Positions 10,876-22,075 of a stretch of DNA of 37,038 bases are shown here, in pieces. How positions within the stretch are numbered: the stretch's first letter is position 1; each line of letters starts with the position of its first letter. The stretch comes from Chromera velia (Eukaryota; Sar; Chromeraceae), in assembly GCA_018398765.1 (NCBI GenBank), contig JAHBMJ010000047.1, forward strand, positions 21,450-58,487, written 5' to 3'. A program made the translations under genes and the position numbers. The notes beneath the pieces were generated by a model, which was not told the origin of the DNA, searched no databases, and saw only the letters and a program-made list of their open reading frames with translations.

Positions 10876-13271
10876 CTGCGAATACGTCACTTTCTTCTTC
10901 ATCTCAACTGCTTCTCGGACCTCCTCCAACCAGGCCCCCCTGCACATCGACACTCCAACACCAGGCAAAAAGCTAGGTGTGTCGCATCGCTATTTCCGTG
11001 CTTTGCCTGCCTGTGATCCCCCTTCTTTGCCCCCCTTCTCCCTTCTTTAAATCAAAAAAGGGCCAACGCCCACCCACACAGTCAGACAGACAGACAGATG
11101 CAGGAAGGCCCCACGGCTACACCTCATGCTACGAGTGCGTGAGCGCAACTCCAGACACATAGGTCTGTTCATTCTTTTGCCTACCTTCCGCCTTCCAGGC
11201 GCATCCATGCACATGCACCAAATGCAGTGAGGTGGAGAAGAAGTGAGCGAGTGAAGTTCGAACAACAGAAGTAAAAAAAAGAGGAAGAAGAAGAAGAAGC
11301 AGAAACCAAAATTCTGAAAGTCCCTCGTCAGGTTCTTTCTGACAGCAACGATGTGCTTGTCTAGCTGCTGCATGTATACATGAGATAGATCTTCAATTAA
11401 CATTTCCTTCTCCTTGCTCAGTCAGGTTCTCCCGACAACAGACAGAGATCTGCGGAGAAGAAAGCCGTTCCTTCCGTCTTTTCTTTCTTTCTTCTTTCTT
11501 TGTTTGTCAAGATTTCGAACTCGGGGCCTTTTTGCAAGACCTCAAAGCTACTTTCCGCTTCCTCGTTCTAAGTTCTTTGCTGACTTCTTCGTTTGTCTTT
11601 CTCCCTTTCCCCTCCCCGCATTCCGCCGCCGTGCCCTTTCACTGGACTTGCTGCCGAATGCCCCCCGGTGAAAGAGAGAGAGGAAGATCGAATGAAGGAG
11701 AGTAACAGAAAGAACGACATTCGGGCCCTCATGTGTCTATGATGGCCTGCCTGCCCACCTGTCCTCGCCCCCCGCAAGCTCCTTCCGTGCCCTCTCTCTC
11801 TCAGACCATTGGGGGAGGGATACTCTCGACTCCTTCTTGTTTTGGCTTAATCAAATAAACGCATACATGCAACGCGTCTCAAGAAGGAAGAAAGAGAGAT
11901 AGATGCTTTAAATCTTTCTGTTGCATGCTTTCCTCGCTCGAAGATGATTTAAGAAAAGAATAAGAAAGAGAGAAATGACTGAAGGGGAAGGGACTTGCAA
12001 TGCACTTGCAGAAGCAATCAGCGCGCAACGTCACCTATCCCTTCCAACTTCTAACCCCCACTCTGCTTTGTTTCCCTTTTGAGACTTCGGTCTCGAAGCA
12101 CGAAACAAGAAAGGAATAGAATGACCCGGCCTCGGCAAAGAGTGAGTAAGAAAGGAAGAGAACGAATAGTCAGAGACTGCATGGGAGGAGCTTCTGGACG
12201 GCAGCAGTGAGCTGAGCAGACGAATAGACGGACGGACGGCCAGCAAGGGGAAAAAACTTCGGAAGTGATTAGGTTCTGTGGATCTTCATCGGTCGTCCTC
12301 GCACGACCAAAAAAGGCAGGCAATCACATAAAACGAAAAACCCCAGTCCTTTTTTTTGGTTTCTTTGTTTTAATCCTTTATCCTGTCCTTCCTGTCACTG
12401 TCAGGTCTTTGCCCACACAGTGAAGGAAGAAGAGAGGAAGGAAGGAAAAAAGAAGCGACACAGACGAAAAAACAAACAAAAGTCAAAAGAAGTAAGCAAG
12501 AATGTGGACCAACGAGGCGTGTGTTTCTCTTTCGTGTAAAAGGTTAAAGAAAGGTTGTCTACATCCGCCGTACGAAACGAACGAGCTTCACTTGCTGAAA
12601 CAAAAAAAGCAAAGACAGGGATAGAGAACAAAAGGAGCCCCACCCCCCCGCCCGCCCAGTCCGACCCTTCCCAACGGTTGCAACGCCTCCCCTCTTTTTG
12701 ATGGAGCCCTTGGTTTGACCCCCTCTTGAAGCACCGACAGAAAGAGAAAGAGAAAGAGAGGGAAAGGAAGAGAGACTACAGCGGGGACAGAAAGAAAAAA
12801 GACGGGGAGAAGCAAATTCTCTCCTCGAATGACTCAACGAATGAACTGAAAGTGAACACAAAAAAGGATGAAGAAACGACCATGAAAGAAAAGTCGGTTA
12901 AACCAATTCCAAAGAAAAAAGTTAGTTAGGCAACAGTCACTAGAGACAGACCAGAAAAGTGATCGGAGCTTCACTTGCGTGTGTTGTAAGTGTTCTCCTC
13001 TCGCCTCTGCCCATCCTTTGTTTGATTTGACTCACACCCGACTTCTTCGCTCCACTTGCTACATGTGTTTCCATTTCCGGCTAGCTGTCTTGTTAGAAAA
13101 GCTCTCTCTCTATACTGCTTTGTGCACCCCCCTCACTCTCTCTTCCCGCCCCCAGCCCACTCACAAAATCGCGGCTTTACACAGTTTGTGTAGAAACGAA
13201 CTACGTAAAGATGCAAAATTCCATGCACAAAACGGTAAGCAAGCCAGCTTCCTGCATGTCTGACCATTGAG

Positions 13272-13382
13272 GGATGAGGAAGAGGAGGAAGAAAAAAGAG
13301 AAGCCGGAGAAAGAAAAGACGAAGAAGCCGGAGAAAGAGGAGAAGCAGAAAAAGGAGAGGCGAGAGTGAGAGAAGAAGAAAA
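13272..13382. repeat. Purine-rich tract with GAAGCCGGAGAAAG repeats
   Basis: Nearly pure G/A DNA. The word GAAGCCGGAGAAAG occurs twice (near 13301 and 13325) within GAA/GGA runs. I see no coding evidence. Confidence 0.6.
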
Positions 13383-13921
13383 CTGCCAAACGGTTCAGTT
13401 CATTGGAAGTAACTCCAATTAGCTTTCGTCTGTGCGTCGTTCGTGTGATTTAAGTCGATTCCATCTGTCTAGTCAGGATGATGTGGTTGGTGAAGGACAA
13501 CAAGGTATTCCTTCTCTTTCCATTTGGTTTGATTGCTTGATTTCCAAAATCCTTTTGAATGTTAACACTTTGTTTGTGCTTGCATGGAAAGACATTCTTT
13601 CCTCATCCATTTATGTGAAGGCGCGCTTTCTTGCCTCAGACAGGCAGACGACCACGCAGCCTCGCTCTGCTTCGTTTGATTGTCCAAATGAGAAGAAACT
13701 GACAAAAGAAAAAAAACACCCAAAGCCCTCCCCCCCTCGGTCTCTTTTGAGACTGAAACAATCCGCGTGACATACATGCGTGCTGTTCCACTTTTCCCCC
13801 CGTCCCTCCTTCTTTCTACTCAAGCAGGAGCTAGGGGAGTGGAGGCGCGAAAGGGACCCAAAACGAGACCAACAAGACGAGACAAAAGATCGTGACAAAA
13901 GATGCAGAATTAAGTGCTTGA

Positions 13922-13987
13922 TGAAATTTAAACCTCTTGACGGACGCAAGGACGCATGATGCGTGCGTCAATTGAAATTTAAACCTC
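13922..13987. repeat. Short inverted-repeat insert between 15-bp direct repeats
   Basis: TGAAATTTAAACCTC occurs at 13922-13936 and identically at 13973-13987. The 36 bases between them begin TTGACGGACGCA and end with TGCGTGCGTCAA plus one T; these ends are inverted repeats over 12 bases with one mismatch. The arrangement resembles a tiny terminal-inverted-repeat element with a target-site duplication. Confidence 0.75.
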
Positions 13988-15391
13988 GATCACGCATGGC
14001 ATCATCAACACACAGACAGCACATTAGTTGCATACAGACAGACAAACAAGCGCACATGAAAAAAAGGTCAGACGAGAATCAGAGGGGGGAAGGAAGAGTG
14101 GAAAAAAACGAGTTTGACTACTAGTTGCCTGATACATTTTTCCCTCGTGGGGGCCGACAGGGTAGTCAAGACAGAGAGAGACGAATGCAGACGGATAGGA
14201 AGGAAGAGGGCAGTCAAAGCGAGACTTGCATGTTTGCTTGCATGTTGGGTCAAATGAATGAAAAGGAGGCGCAAAATGGACAAAACGGATTCTGCATGCA
14301 TGCATCGACATTTCTTTCATCATACAAACTCACGCATCGACATGACTTCCTTCACCGATCGCGTGGGAGTTTTTGAAGAAAAACAAAAAAAAGAGAACGA
14401 AGGTAAATTTCAAGATGGTGGGAAATTGGGGGTTGATTGAGTGTGAAACTCAGCAGTAGAGGAAATGGCGGGGTCGGAGCTGCACGTTAGGGAGACAGAT
14501 TTCTTTTTTGTTCTGCGAATCGGCTTCTTGAAATATCCCCTCGAGGAAAAGAGGGGCCGTCGTTTGTTCAGCTTCCCCCCTTCTGTTCTTCATTACCCCT
14601 CATTTCCCTCCTATGCAGGCAAAATACCCAAACCCCACCCAGCAGAAACTGCGCACAGTCCCATCCCCACCTTCTTTCCTTCCTTATGAGTGAAGAGAGA
14701 GAAACTCGATCAGTCTCTTCCCTTCACTCCCCCAAATACCCTCACTTAATTGCTTGCACTCATTCATTTGATTTGTGACTCCCAAGACCGGACAGATAGA
14801 CAGAGAGCGCGCTGCCTGTCGATCTCAGACAACTCACTCCTTCTGACTTCCGTCCCAAAACTCTTCCTTCCTTCAGCAGCATCATCGACTCATGGAAGGA
14901 GGGAGGAAGTTGAGAGGAGCAGCGATTCCTGCAGGCAGGAAGGGAGAGAAACAGCAAAGGCTCATTTTCATTTCAGCTTCCTCCTTCAATCCCCAATTCT
15001 CTTGTTCGTTTTTGAGGAGAAAAGTACAATTCTGGCCAACCAGTCGAGAAGCAGGTCCTGCGCACGGGTTCAAAATGCACGGAAGGAAGTCTGTGGCTTT
15101 TCATCGCGACAGAGAGAAGATGTGTGCTCACATTTCAACTGGTAGCGAAGAAAAGAGAGGCGCTGAAACAAGGCAGTTGTGCAGATGGACAGCGACGGGT
15201 ACCTTCATTCAGCCAACACTACCGTGGAGATTCTTGCACTCTTCGGTTTTCCGCAGACAAAGACAAAGAGACGCACAGGGAGACAGAAAGAGTGGCTGGT
15301 TGCACCATTGAGGTTCCGTACCACCTCTCATACACACGAACGAAGAGAGCAGACTCACCTTGAGCAGCCCCCTTCTCGCTCTTCCTCTTCC

Positions 15392-15904
15392 TCACGACTC
15401 CTGCTCCTCTTTGTAGAGTTCGTACCAGGCCATCTGAACAGCCTCCAGTTTCCCTTCCGAGACCTTCTCCTTCTGTGAACTGTCGACCTCGTCTAGGGAC
15501 AAAACCAGGTCACAAAGCTCAGTGAACCTGAGGGTGAGGGGATCCTTCTCGGGGTACTTCTCAAGCAGCTTCTCTGCAATGTCTTCCGAGTCGTTCCATG
15601 TCAGCTTGACTTCTTCACTCTCTGAAATGGGATACAGTCTCTCGCTCTCACCCCTGCCAGGAAGACGCCCTTGAGAAATGCCGCTGCTCCCTTCTCTCCG
15701 CCTCCACCTAGGATCGAGCGAGGGCATCACGGGAGAGTTCTGGGGACTGCCGAGTGCACCTGAGCGGCTGCTGCAAGTACTACTGCTACTGCTACAAGCG
15801 GTGCGGCTGGCGGCTCTCCACGGACTTCCGTTTCTAGGGGCATAGATGAGGCACAGGTCGTGGCCTCTGATGCTCTGCACAACGAATTTTCCGCAGCGGC
15901 GCAT
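15392..15904 (-). CDS. IscX-like iron-sulfur cluster assembly protein
   Basis: One uninterrupted ATG-started frame of 170 residues. Residues about 101-168 match the small IscX (YfhJ) family: LTWNDSEDIAEKL, then YPEKDPLTLRFTELCDLVL, then a closing acidic helix GKLEAVQMAWYEL. Bacterial IscX is about 66 residues; it binds the cysteine desulfurase IscS and iron and tunes iron-sulfur cluster assembly. The first 100 residues are extra: the start is basic (MRRCGKFVVQSIRG), followed by a Ser/Arg/Pro-rich stretch with few acidic residues until about position 85. That fits an organelle presequence, most simply mitochondrial, although compartment is inference. No hydrophobic signal peptide is visible. 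The gene stands alone, with no isc neighbours. A shorter product from Met60 is possible. The family call is fairly firm on motif order and length of the domain. Confidence 0.78.
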   Translation of the reverse strand: MRRCGKFVVQSIRGHDLCLIYAPRNGSPWRAASRTACSSSSSTCSSRSGALGSPQNSPVMPSLDPRWRRREGSSGISQGRLPGRGESERLYPISESEEVKLTWNDSEDIAEKLLEKYPEKDPLTLRFTELCDLVLSLDEVDSSQKEKVSEGKLEAVQMAWYELYKEEQES

Positions 15905-17739
15905 TTTCTCTCTTTCAACTCTTCAAGTAGTAAAGGCGCGCGTGATTGGAAGGATCTCCAGGGCAGGGGACAAACAGCAGATCAAAAGAGAGGCTTTAAA
16001 GGAAGATGCTGATGTACTAGCACGTTGGTATAGTGGTTGTTTTTGGTCTTCGCGCTCTCCTCTGTCTCAATGGATTTCGACCTCCAAAGCCAGTCGATCA
16101 GTGAGAGAGCCAACAACCAGGCACCTGCAAAGACTGTCAAAATTGTATGGCGGAGATGTAGTCCACGGATTGTAGTCCATCTGGATTCGATCATGTTTCG
16201 AAACAGGCATGCAGGAAAATCTCGAGCCTTCTAAGACTTTTCGATCGCGCGCGCCGCTGCCTAAATACGAAGCCGAAAAAGTATAAGTGCCCCTCATTGC
16301 CCGCACTCCGTGCGAATGGCCCGGAAAGCGAAGTCAACTTCGTTCCCGCTCATGCGTGGCCAAGCTAATTAACCAGGCTATCCTAGGGTAGCCTAAGGGC
16401 ACCTACAAATTAAGAGTCTAAGGTTTATACAAGTTTTTTTTTTTTTTTGAGTAAAAGCATTTTGAATTGTAGTTTGTGCAAGGGAGCGCGCGTATGTCAC
16501 GGCATGTCGTATATTTGAATTCCAGATTGAAAAATTTGACGCATGCAAATACCTCCCTAAACCTAAGTGCCACTTAAAAAAATATAATCATGATGATCTC
16601 TATCTGCGGCATCGTTTTTCAAAAGACCGTCTACGCCTGCGGCATAGATGATCAAAACACCGTCCAGATATGCGGCTTTGGCTTTCAAAACACCATATCT
16701 GATCCGCGCCAGCGGCGCAGACTTTCAAGCTTATCCAAAAATGCGGCTTAAACTTTCAAGTGGTAGTTAGGTTCAGGGAGGTCCACGCAAACACATTTTC
16801 AAGTATATTTTCCAGTATTTTTCATATCATATTTAAAATTAATATAAAAGTCACTCCGCAGAGTGTGTGTAACACTGTGTAATTAGGCAAATAAATGGTT
16901 TGAGATGCTGAAAACAGTAGAAAACAGTTTAAAGCACCAGTCTTAAAAGACAAAAGTTATGAAACTTAACAAAACTAGACGAAACCACCCGCTCAAAAGC
17001 ACCAAAACATTTAATTGAAGATACCACTTGAGAATTAAGTGGAGATACAATAATTGACAACTATATCTTCCTGCATATTTATCTTGCGAGGTATAATGCT
17101 GATAATAATAAAAAGTGGTACTGCTAGTGAAGTTGTGCGTTTACATAGACCAAACGGCCAGTCCAAACCATCAAATTTAAATGAACATCTTAGTGAACAT
17201 CGTCGTTTCTTCTTTGATGTTTTCAACTTTATTCTCACCTATTCCTTTTTAATGAACCAACAATGGGTACTATTAGAGAGACAGACAAAGTTCTCCATGT
17301 CGGGAAGAATATCCAAGAATGATTCTGGATTCTTTCCGATGAGCTGGTATCCAGGACACCGTCTCCAACGTACATGCAGCACGAGACTACACGAGACCAT
17401 AGAAAAGCTCAAAAAAGCACAAAAAATCATGACTTCCTTCAGCACAGCTCCATCAATTCATTCACTCACCCATTCCATTAATGATGTTCATGCAGTTTTT
17501 CAGCTAACCCTTTTTTGGTCTAGAGGGATTTCGTGGTCTCTTGGAAAGAAAACTTCCCGTTGGAGACAGAGGTGCACCACGAGACCCAACCCACCCCTCA
17601 CCCTCAGGCACCCCCCATCCCCGCGACACCCCGAGAGGCGGCTGTGGACCCCGTCTCCCCCCCTGATGACGCAAAGGGGAAAAAGACCCTGACCCCGACC
17701 CCCCCGCAGGAAAGGGATTTGTAGGGGACCCCCCCCCCC
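15905..17739. other. AT-rich intergenic region
   Basis: It includes the presumed promoter of the IscX-like gene, a tRNA-like A-box word at 16026, a near-palindrome AGGCTATCCTAGGGTAGCCT at about 16375-16394, a 15-base T run at 16434-16448 and degenerate repeats at 16600-16760. From about 17530 to the gap it becomes C-rich and open in several frames on both strands. That stretch may contain the end of the large minus-strand gene, but the frame cannot be carried across the gap. Confidence 0.45.
16603..16765. repeat. Degenerate short tandem repeats
   Basis: Units built around TGCGGC followed by TTTCAAAA and CACCGT/CACCAT recur about every 33-60 bases (near 16604, 16639, 16671 and 16741). The copies are diverged and not coding. 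Confidence 0.5.
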
Positions 17740-17760
17740 NNNNNNNNNNNNNNNNNNNNN
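17740..17760. other. Assembly gap (21 N)
   Basis: Twenty-one Ns lie between runs of about eleven C on each side, so this is an assembly break at a homopolymer. The true missing length is unknown. It interrupts the last visible exon of the PX gene. Confidence 0.98.
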
Positions 17761-18104
17761 CCCCCCCCCCCTGGGGGTCCGCAACCCCGAACCCTCTCCA
17801 CCCGCGCCTTGGACCGACACCCGCACCCCCCCTTCCCTTGCCCCCTCGTGGCCGTCGCCAGAGGCCCCGATCGAGTCCTGCATCGGACTCGCTGAGACAG
17901 ACGCGGCACCAGGAGCAGCGGCAGCAGAGAGAGAATGAGCCTCCGCAGAGGCCGCCACTGCGGCAGCCAGCGGATCCCTCTCTCTCTCCGTCTCCCCAGG
18001 CTCGGCTCTGTCTTCCCTCAACGCTTCAACTTCCTCAATGGCATTGGAGACCACTTGGAGACTTTCGATCAGTCGGCCGATGGCGACCTTCAACTGCACA
18101 CACA

Positions 18105-18152
<48 letters not shown>

Positions 18153-21100
18153 GAACAATGAGCCGCATCACACAGATATTCACAGACTCACAAATACACA
18201 TTTTCGAAACATTTGATCGCCCCCCCAGTCTTTCTTTTTAACCAAGCAGCAAAAAAGAAAAAAAAAATCAAACGGTCAGACAGACGAAAACAGAGAACTA
18301 AATGGAAACCCAAACAGACGGCCTCATGCTGTCGACTTCTCCGTTGTTCTACTTCCTCTCTCTCTCTCCCCCCTCCTTCCTGCTGTCTGTTTGTCAGTCT
18401 CACCTGTGCCCTTCTTTCCCTCTCCACGGACAGGGCCGAATCGAGGCGGTGCCTGTCCCCTGTGCAGTCCTCCGTGTCTCTCCTCCGAGCCTCGAATTCC
18501 CTCAACATACGCCGGAGCTCTGCCTCCAGCCCCCCCTCACTGGCTGCCCAGGGGAGCAGGTCACGGTCCCCCTTCTCCCGCTCCCTTGAACTCTCTCTAC
18601 CGGGGTCTACGGGGCCCTCTTCACCCCCGGCTGCCGGGGCCCCTTCCCACTGATCGAGCGGACACGCCCCCAAAGACCTGGACCGCCCAAGCAAGCAGGC
18701 AACCACACGTGCCCGAGACCCCAAAGCACTTCTCCACGTTGCTTCGTACGTTTTCTCAGCTGCGGCTGCAGCTCTTTGACTCGCCACCAACGCCTCTCTC
18801 GCTTCTTCCACAGCCCGTTCTGCACTTTCTCTCGCTTCTGATTGTACCTCCAGCTGCCCTCTCTTCTCCTCCACGAGACCGCGAAGACGTTCGGCCTCTC
18901 CCGCCGCGGCCTCGGCTTGCTGCAAGAGATCGAACGGGTCGTTTTTGACGTCTCTCAACTCTTCACGGAGAGACTGGAGGGTCGCTTCTGCACGCTCTCT
19001 CTGCCGTCTCAGGTTTGTGGCGTCCTCGTCTGCACGTGCCCTCCTTGCAGGGACCGTCTCACGGAGGGCCGTCTTCACCTGTGCCAGGCTGCAAAGAGAC
19101 AAAGACAGGACATTGAGAAGGAAACCGACAATACTGCAACCTTGTCTTTTCCTCGGGTTCTGTCTCACCTGCTCGAAGGTTGAAGAGGACTGAGGGATGG
19201 TGTTTGCAGATGGGAATTTTCTTCTGATCTGTCTCCCTGCTACATGGCCAAAGTCAGACAGATGAAGCGAATGCTCTGTTTTGAACAAGACAATACGAAG
19301 ATACACCCACTACCAAGCAGAAAACCAAGCCCACTCCGATCTTCAACAAAACAAATTATTGCTGACCTCTTTCGCAGCACTGCATCTCGTCGTGTGAGCA
19401 CGGACAGAAACTCAGACACACGCTCCCCACCAGCCCTCTCATCTGCACTCCCCCCCCCCTCCCCGTCCTCCTCTTCCTCCTCTTCCCCCACTCCCCCCGC
19501 GGCTGCCTCGTCCAACCGCAACACCGGAGTTGCTACCATCAACCCCCTCAAATATTCCCACAGTCCGTCCCCCTCCCCCCCACTGTGCGCCTCTGCAACC
19601 ACCCCCCCCTCATCAGAATATTGCACCGCTGCGTCCGCAGCTGCACGCAGATCTGCAGGGGGGGGCAGCTGATCTAGGAGAGACTCTGCCCACGTGCGCA
19701 AAGCGGCAGTGGCAGTCTCAAGCGGGACACGTAGTCCGGCCCAGTGCCGTCCCGGCCCGACCCCGGAAGCCCGATACCCAGCGGCAGTCGGGGAGGAGAG
19801 CGTGCGTGGGGGTGCGTTTGGGGTTCGTGTATGTGTGTCAGGGGTGCTGAGTGTGCGGGAGAGGGCATCAAGGTCTCCATGATCACCCCTGTGTCCTACG
19901 ACTGGGTCCTCTCCAGTCATATTCTCGGGATCACACAGAAAGGTCTCGGCTCGCACTTGCTGCGGAGACTTGACGGGCGGCTGTGGGCGCCACTCAGCAA
20001 TCTGGGTCTCTGTCTCTGACAGCTGAGAGGCAACGACGGAAACTGCCTGAGCTAGGCATTGGGCACTGGCAGAGAGGCGGGTGGCGTCTCTTCCTAGATG
20101 AACTCTGATTAGCTCGGCCTCTCTCTCTCGTGAACTCAGGCTCTGCGCCTCCGTCTCCGTCTCCCTGACGGCCTGCTCGACATGTGCTTTTCTTTCTCTC
20201 ACTTCTGTCAGTTTCAAATTTGCCTTCTCAAGCCCTCTCTCTGCATGCTCGAGCTCTTCCTCTGCCTCCCCAAGCTCAAGTCTCAATTGCCTCGTCGCTT
20301 TGTTACTTGCAACCAGACCCTCTAGACACCCGTCTACGTCACTTTGCCGCACAAGCTGCTCTTCTTTGGCAGAGTGCAACGCTGCCAGACGCTCCCCTAC
20401 GGCAGAATCGCTATCGGATAGGTTATTCAACTGTGAGGTTACTCCTTCTTTCCCCACCACCGCACTCCCGTGTGCAAGGGCCAATGCCTCAACCATGACG
20501 CGAACTTCCTCAATGTGCTGTCGTGCAAACACAGCTCGATCTCTTGCACGATCCGCCGCGGCCTCTGTGGAATGGGCGGCATCACACACCGCCTCCACTA
20601 ACTGCGTACGGAGCCGCAACTGTCCCGACATTTCCTGTCGGGCAGCAATGAGCTTTTCCCTCACGACCACTTCGTCTGTTTGGCTCCTCACGGCTGTACG
20701 CGCACTCGCAAGCAAGTGGCGGCCGTTTGTAAGAAGAACATCACACACGCGGAGACGGAGACGGAGCAGATCAAGAGGGACGGGCTGCTTGCGTACACTT
20801 CTTTCCGCAAGAGACTGTTCTGCATGGGGTCTGCTGTCCCACACAGTCTCCGGACGCACCGGTTGCGCTTGCTGCTGATCCCCCGCTCCCCCCCATGCAT
20901 TTCCTATCGGTCTCTGCTGCGGATTCTTCTCTGACGTTCTGCTCATTCCTGATTTCAATGCTTGGAGGTCATGCTCCTCCATCCAGGGTAAATAGACGAG
21001 AACAACCGCAGAGAGGAACTGCAGACGCTGGAGCGGATCTTCGATGCTACCCAAATCTGCCTCTTCCTCCCCCCCCTGCTCGCCATTCTCACCGCTCTCG

Positions 21101-22037
21101 AGAATATCCACCAACGCCTCTACCACCCCCCCATCCTCCAATTTCCGTGCGAGAGACGTGAGCAGAGAAAGGGAGGAATTGGAAGAAGACGAAGAGACAG
21201 TGGGGCCTCCTGGAGGCTGCAGCCTCGCAGTTTCCGTCACCATCAGAGACAGAACCCAGGAGGCAAACAACGGGACCTCTGCTGCGATTCTGTCCCCCCC
21301 TCCTTCTCCAGAGGGACCAGAGGACCGTAACAATTGGGCAAATCGGGCCAGTGCGCCGGGACCGTCAACGCAGAGGTGTCTGAGAAGAGCGAGATCGAAT
21401 AGGGGGCCCTGTCGGGCTTTGGCTGATGCATCTAATTGATCCATCAGAATGCCCAGAGACGCGGCGGCACGGTCAGTAACGCTATCCTCATTGGTGAGGG
21501 ATTGTGTCTCTGGCAGTCTGCTTGCAACTACTCCTCCTTCACAGGGGGGCAAAGAGAGGGTCACCCCTGATGTCTCCCCGTCAAATCTCTTCTCACGGAG
21601 GAGAGTGGAGATCAACAGGCCAGCTACAAGTCTAGCGTTGGGCTCAGGCGACTGGTAGAGGGATGCTAGGAGGGCTAGCGCTGTGCTTTCTGCAGTGGCC
21701 AAAGCGATCTGAACTTCCTGGGTGGCAAGGGCAGCCCACAGGAGGTGGGCAACAAAAGGGTGGAGGTGGAGGTTGGGCCCCGGCATGCTCTGTGAGGGTC
21801 TGCCGGGGTCCCTGTGGGAGGGCGGGCCTGAGGGAGGAATGATCTCTCCCTCCGAGTCTGCCCCGTCTCCTTCTGCTGCTGCTCCTCCCGCAGTGCCCGG
21901 GTCCCCGTCAAATCTGATCAACGCCTTCAGTTGGGTCGTTCCGGCTGCAGAAGGACGTATACACACAATGCCGAATTTAGAATCATCAATGAAATGGGAT
22001 CTGATTGCTCGCTTTCGAGACGTGGTGATCCAATCCT

Positions 22038-22075
<38 letters not shown>

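Larger units (their letters stand above)
8759..15391. other. Simple-sequence-rich region without a supported gene
   Basis: Both strands show many open stretches, but these follow C/T or G/A bias and encode runs of Ser/Leu/Phe or Glu/Lys/Arg without recognisable domains. It contains GACA, CT and GA repeats and the small structured repeats listed separately (10027, 10399, 10839, 13272, 13922). A perfect short hairpin CTTGCAC-AGCA-GTGCAAG lies near 8787-8804. A gene made only of very short exons could escape this reading. Confidence 0.45.

Noticed and set aside
11290-11403. Minus-strand peptide-like stretch (LIEDLSHVYMQQLDKHIVAV...)
   Set aside because: It reads like protein for about 35 codons after a possible TGCAG, but there is no partner exon, no domain and only a weak donor.
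14892-15311. Plus-strand 139-codon ATG frame
   Set aside because: No recognisable domain, mixed basic composition, and no splice or homology support.
17533-17724. Pro/Thr-rich plus-strand frame of 63 codons ending before the gap
   Set aside because: This C-rich stretch is open in at least three other frames, including minus-strand ones that could be the end of the PX gene. Nothing decides between them.
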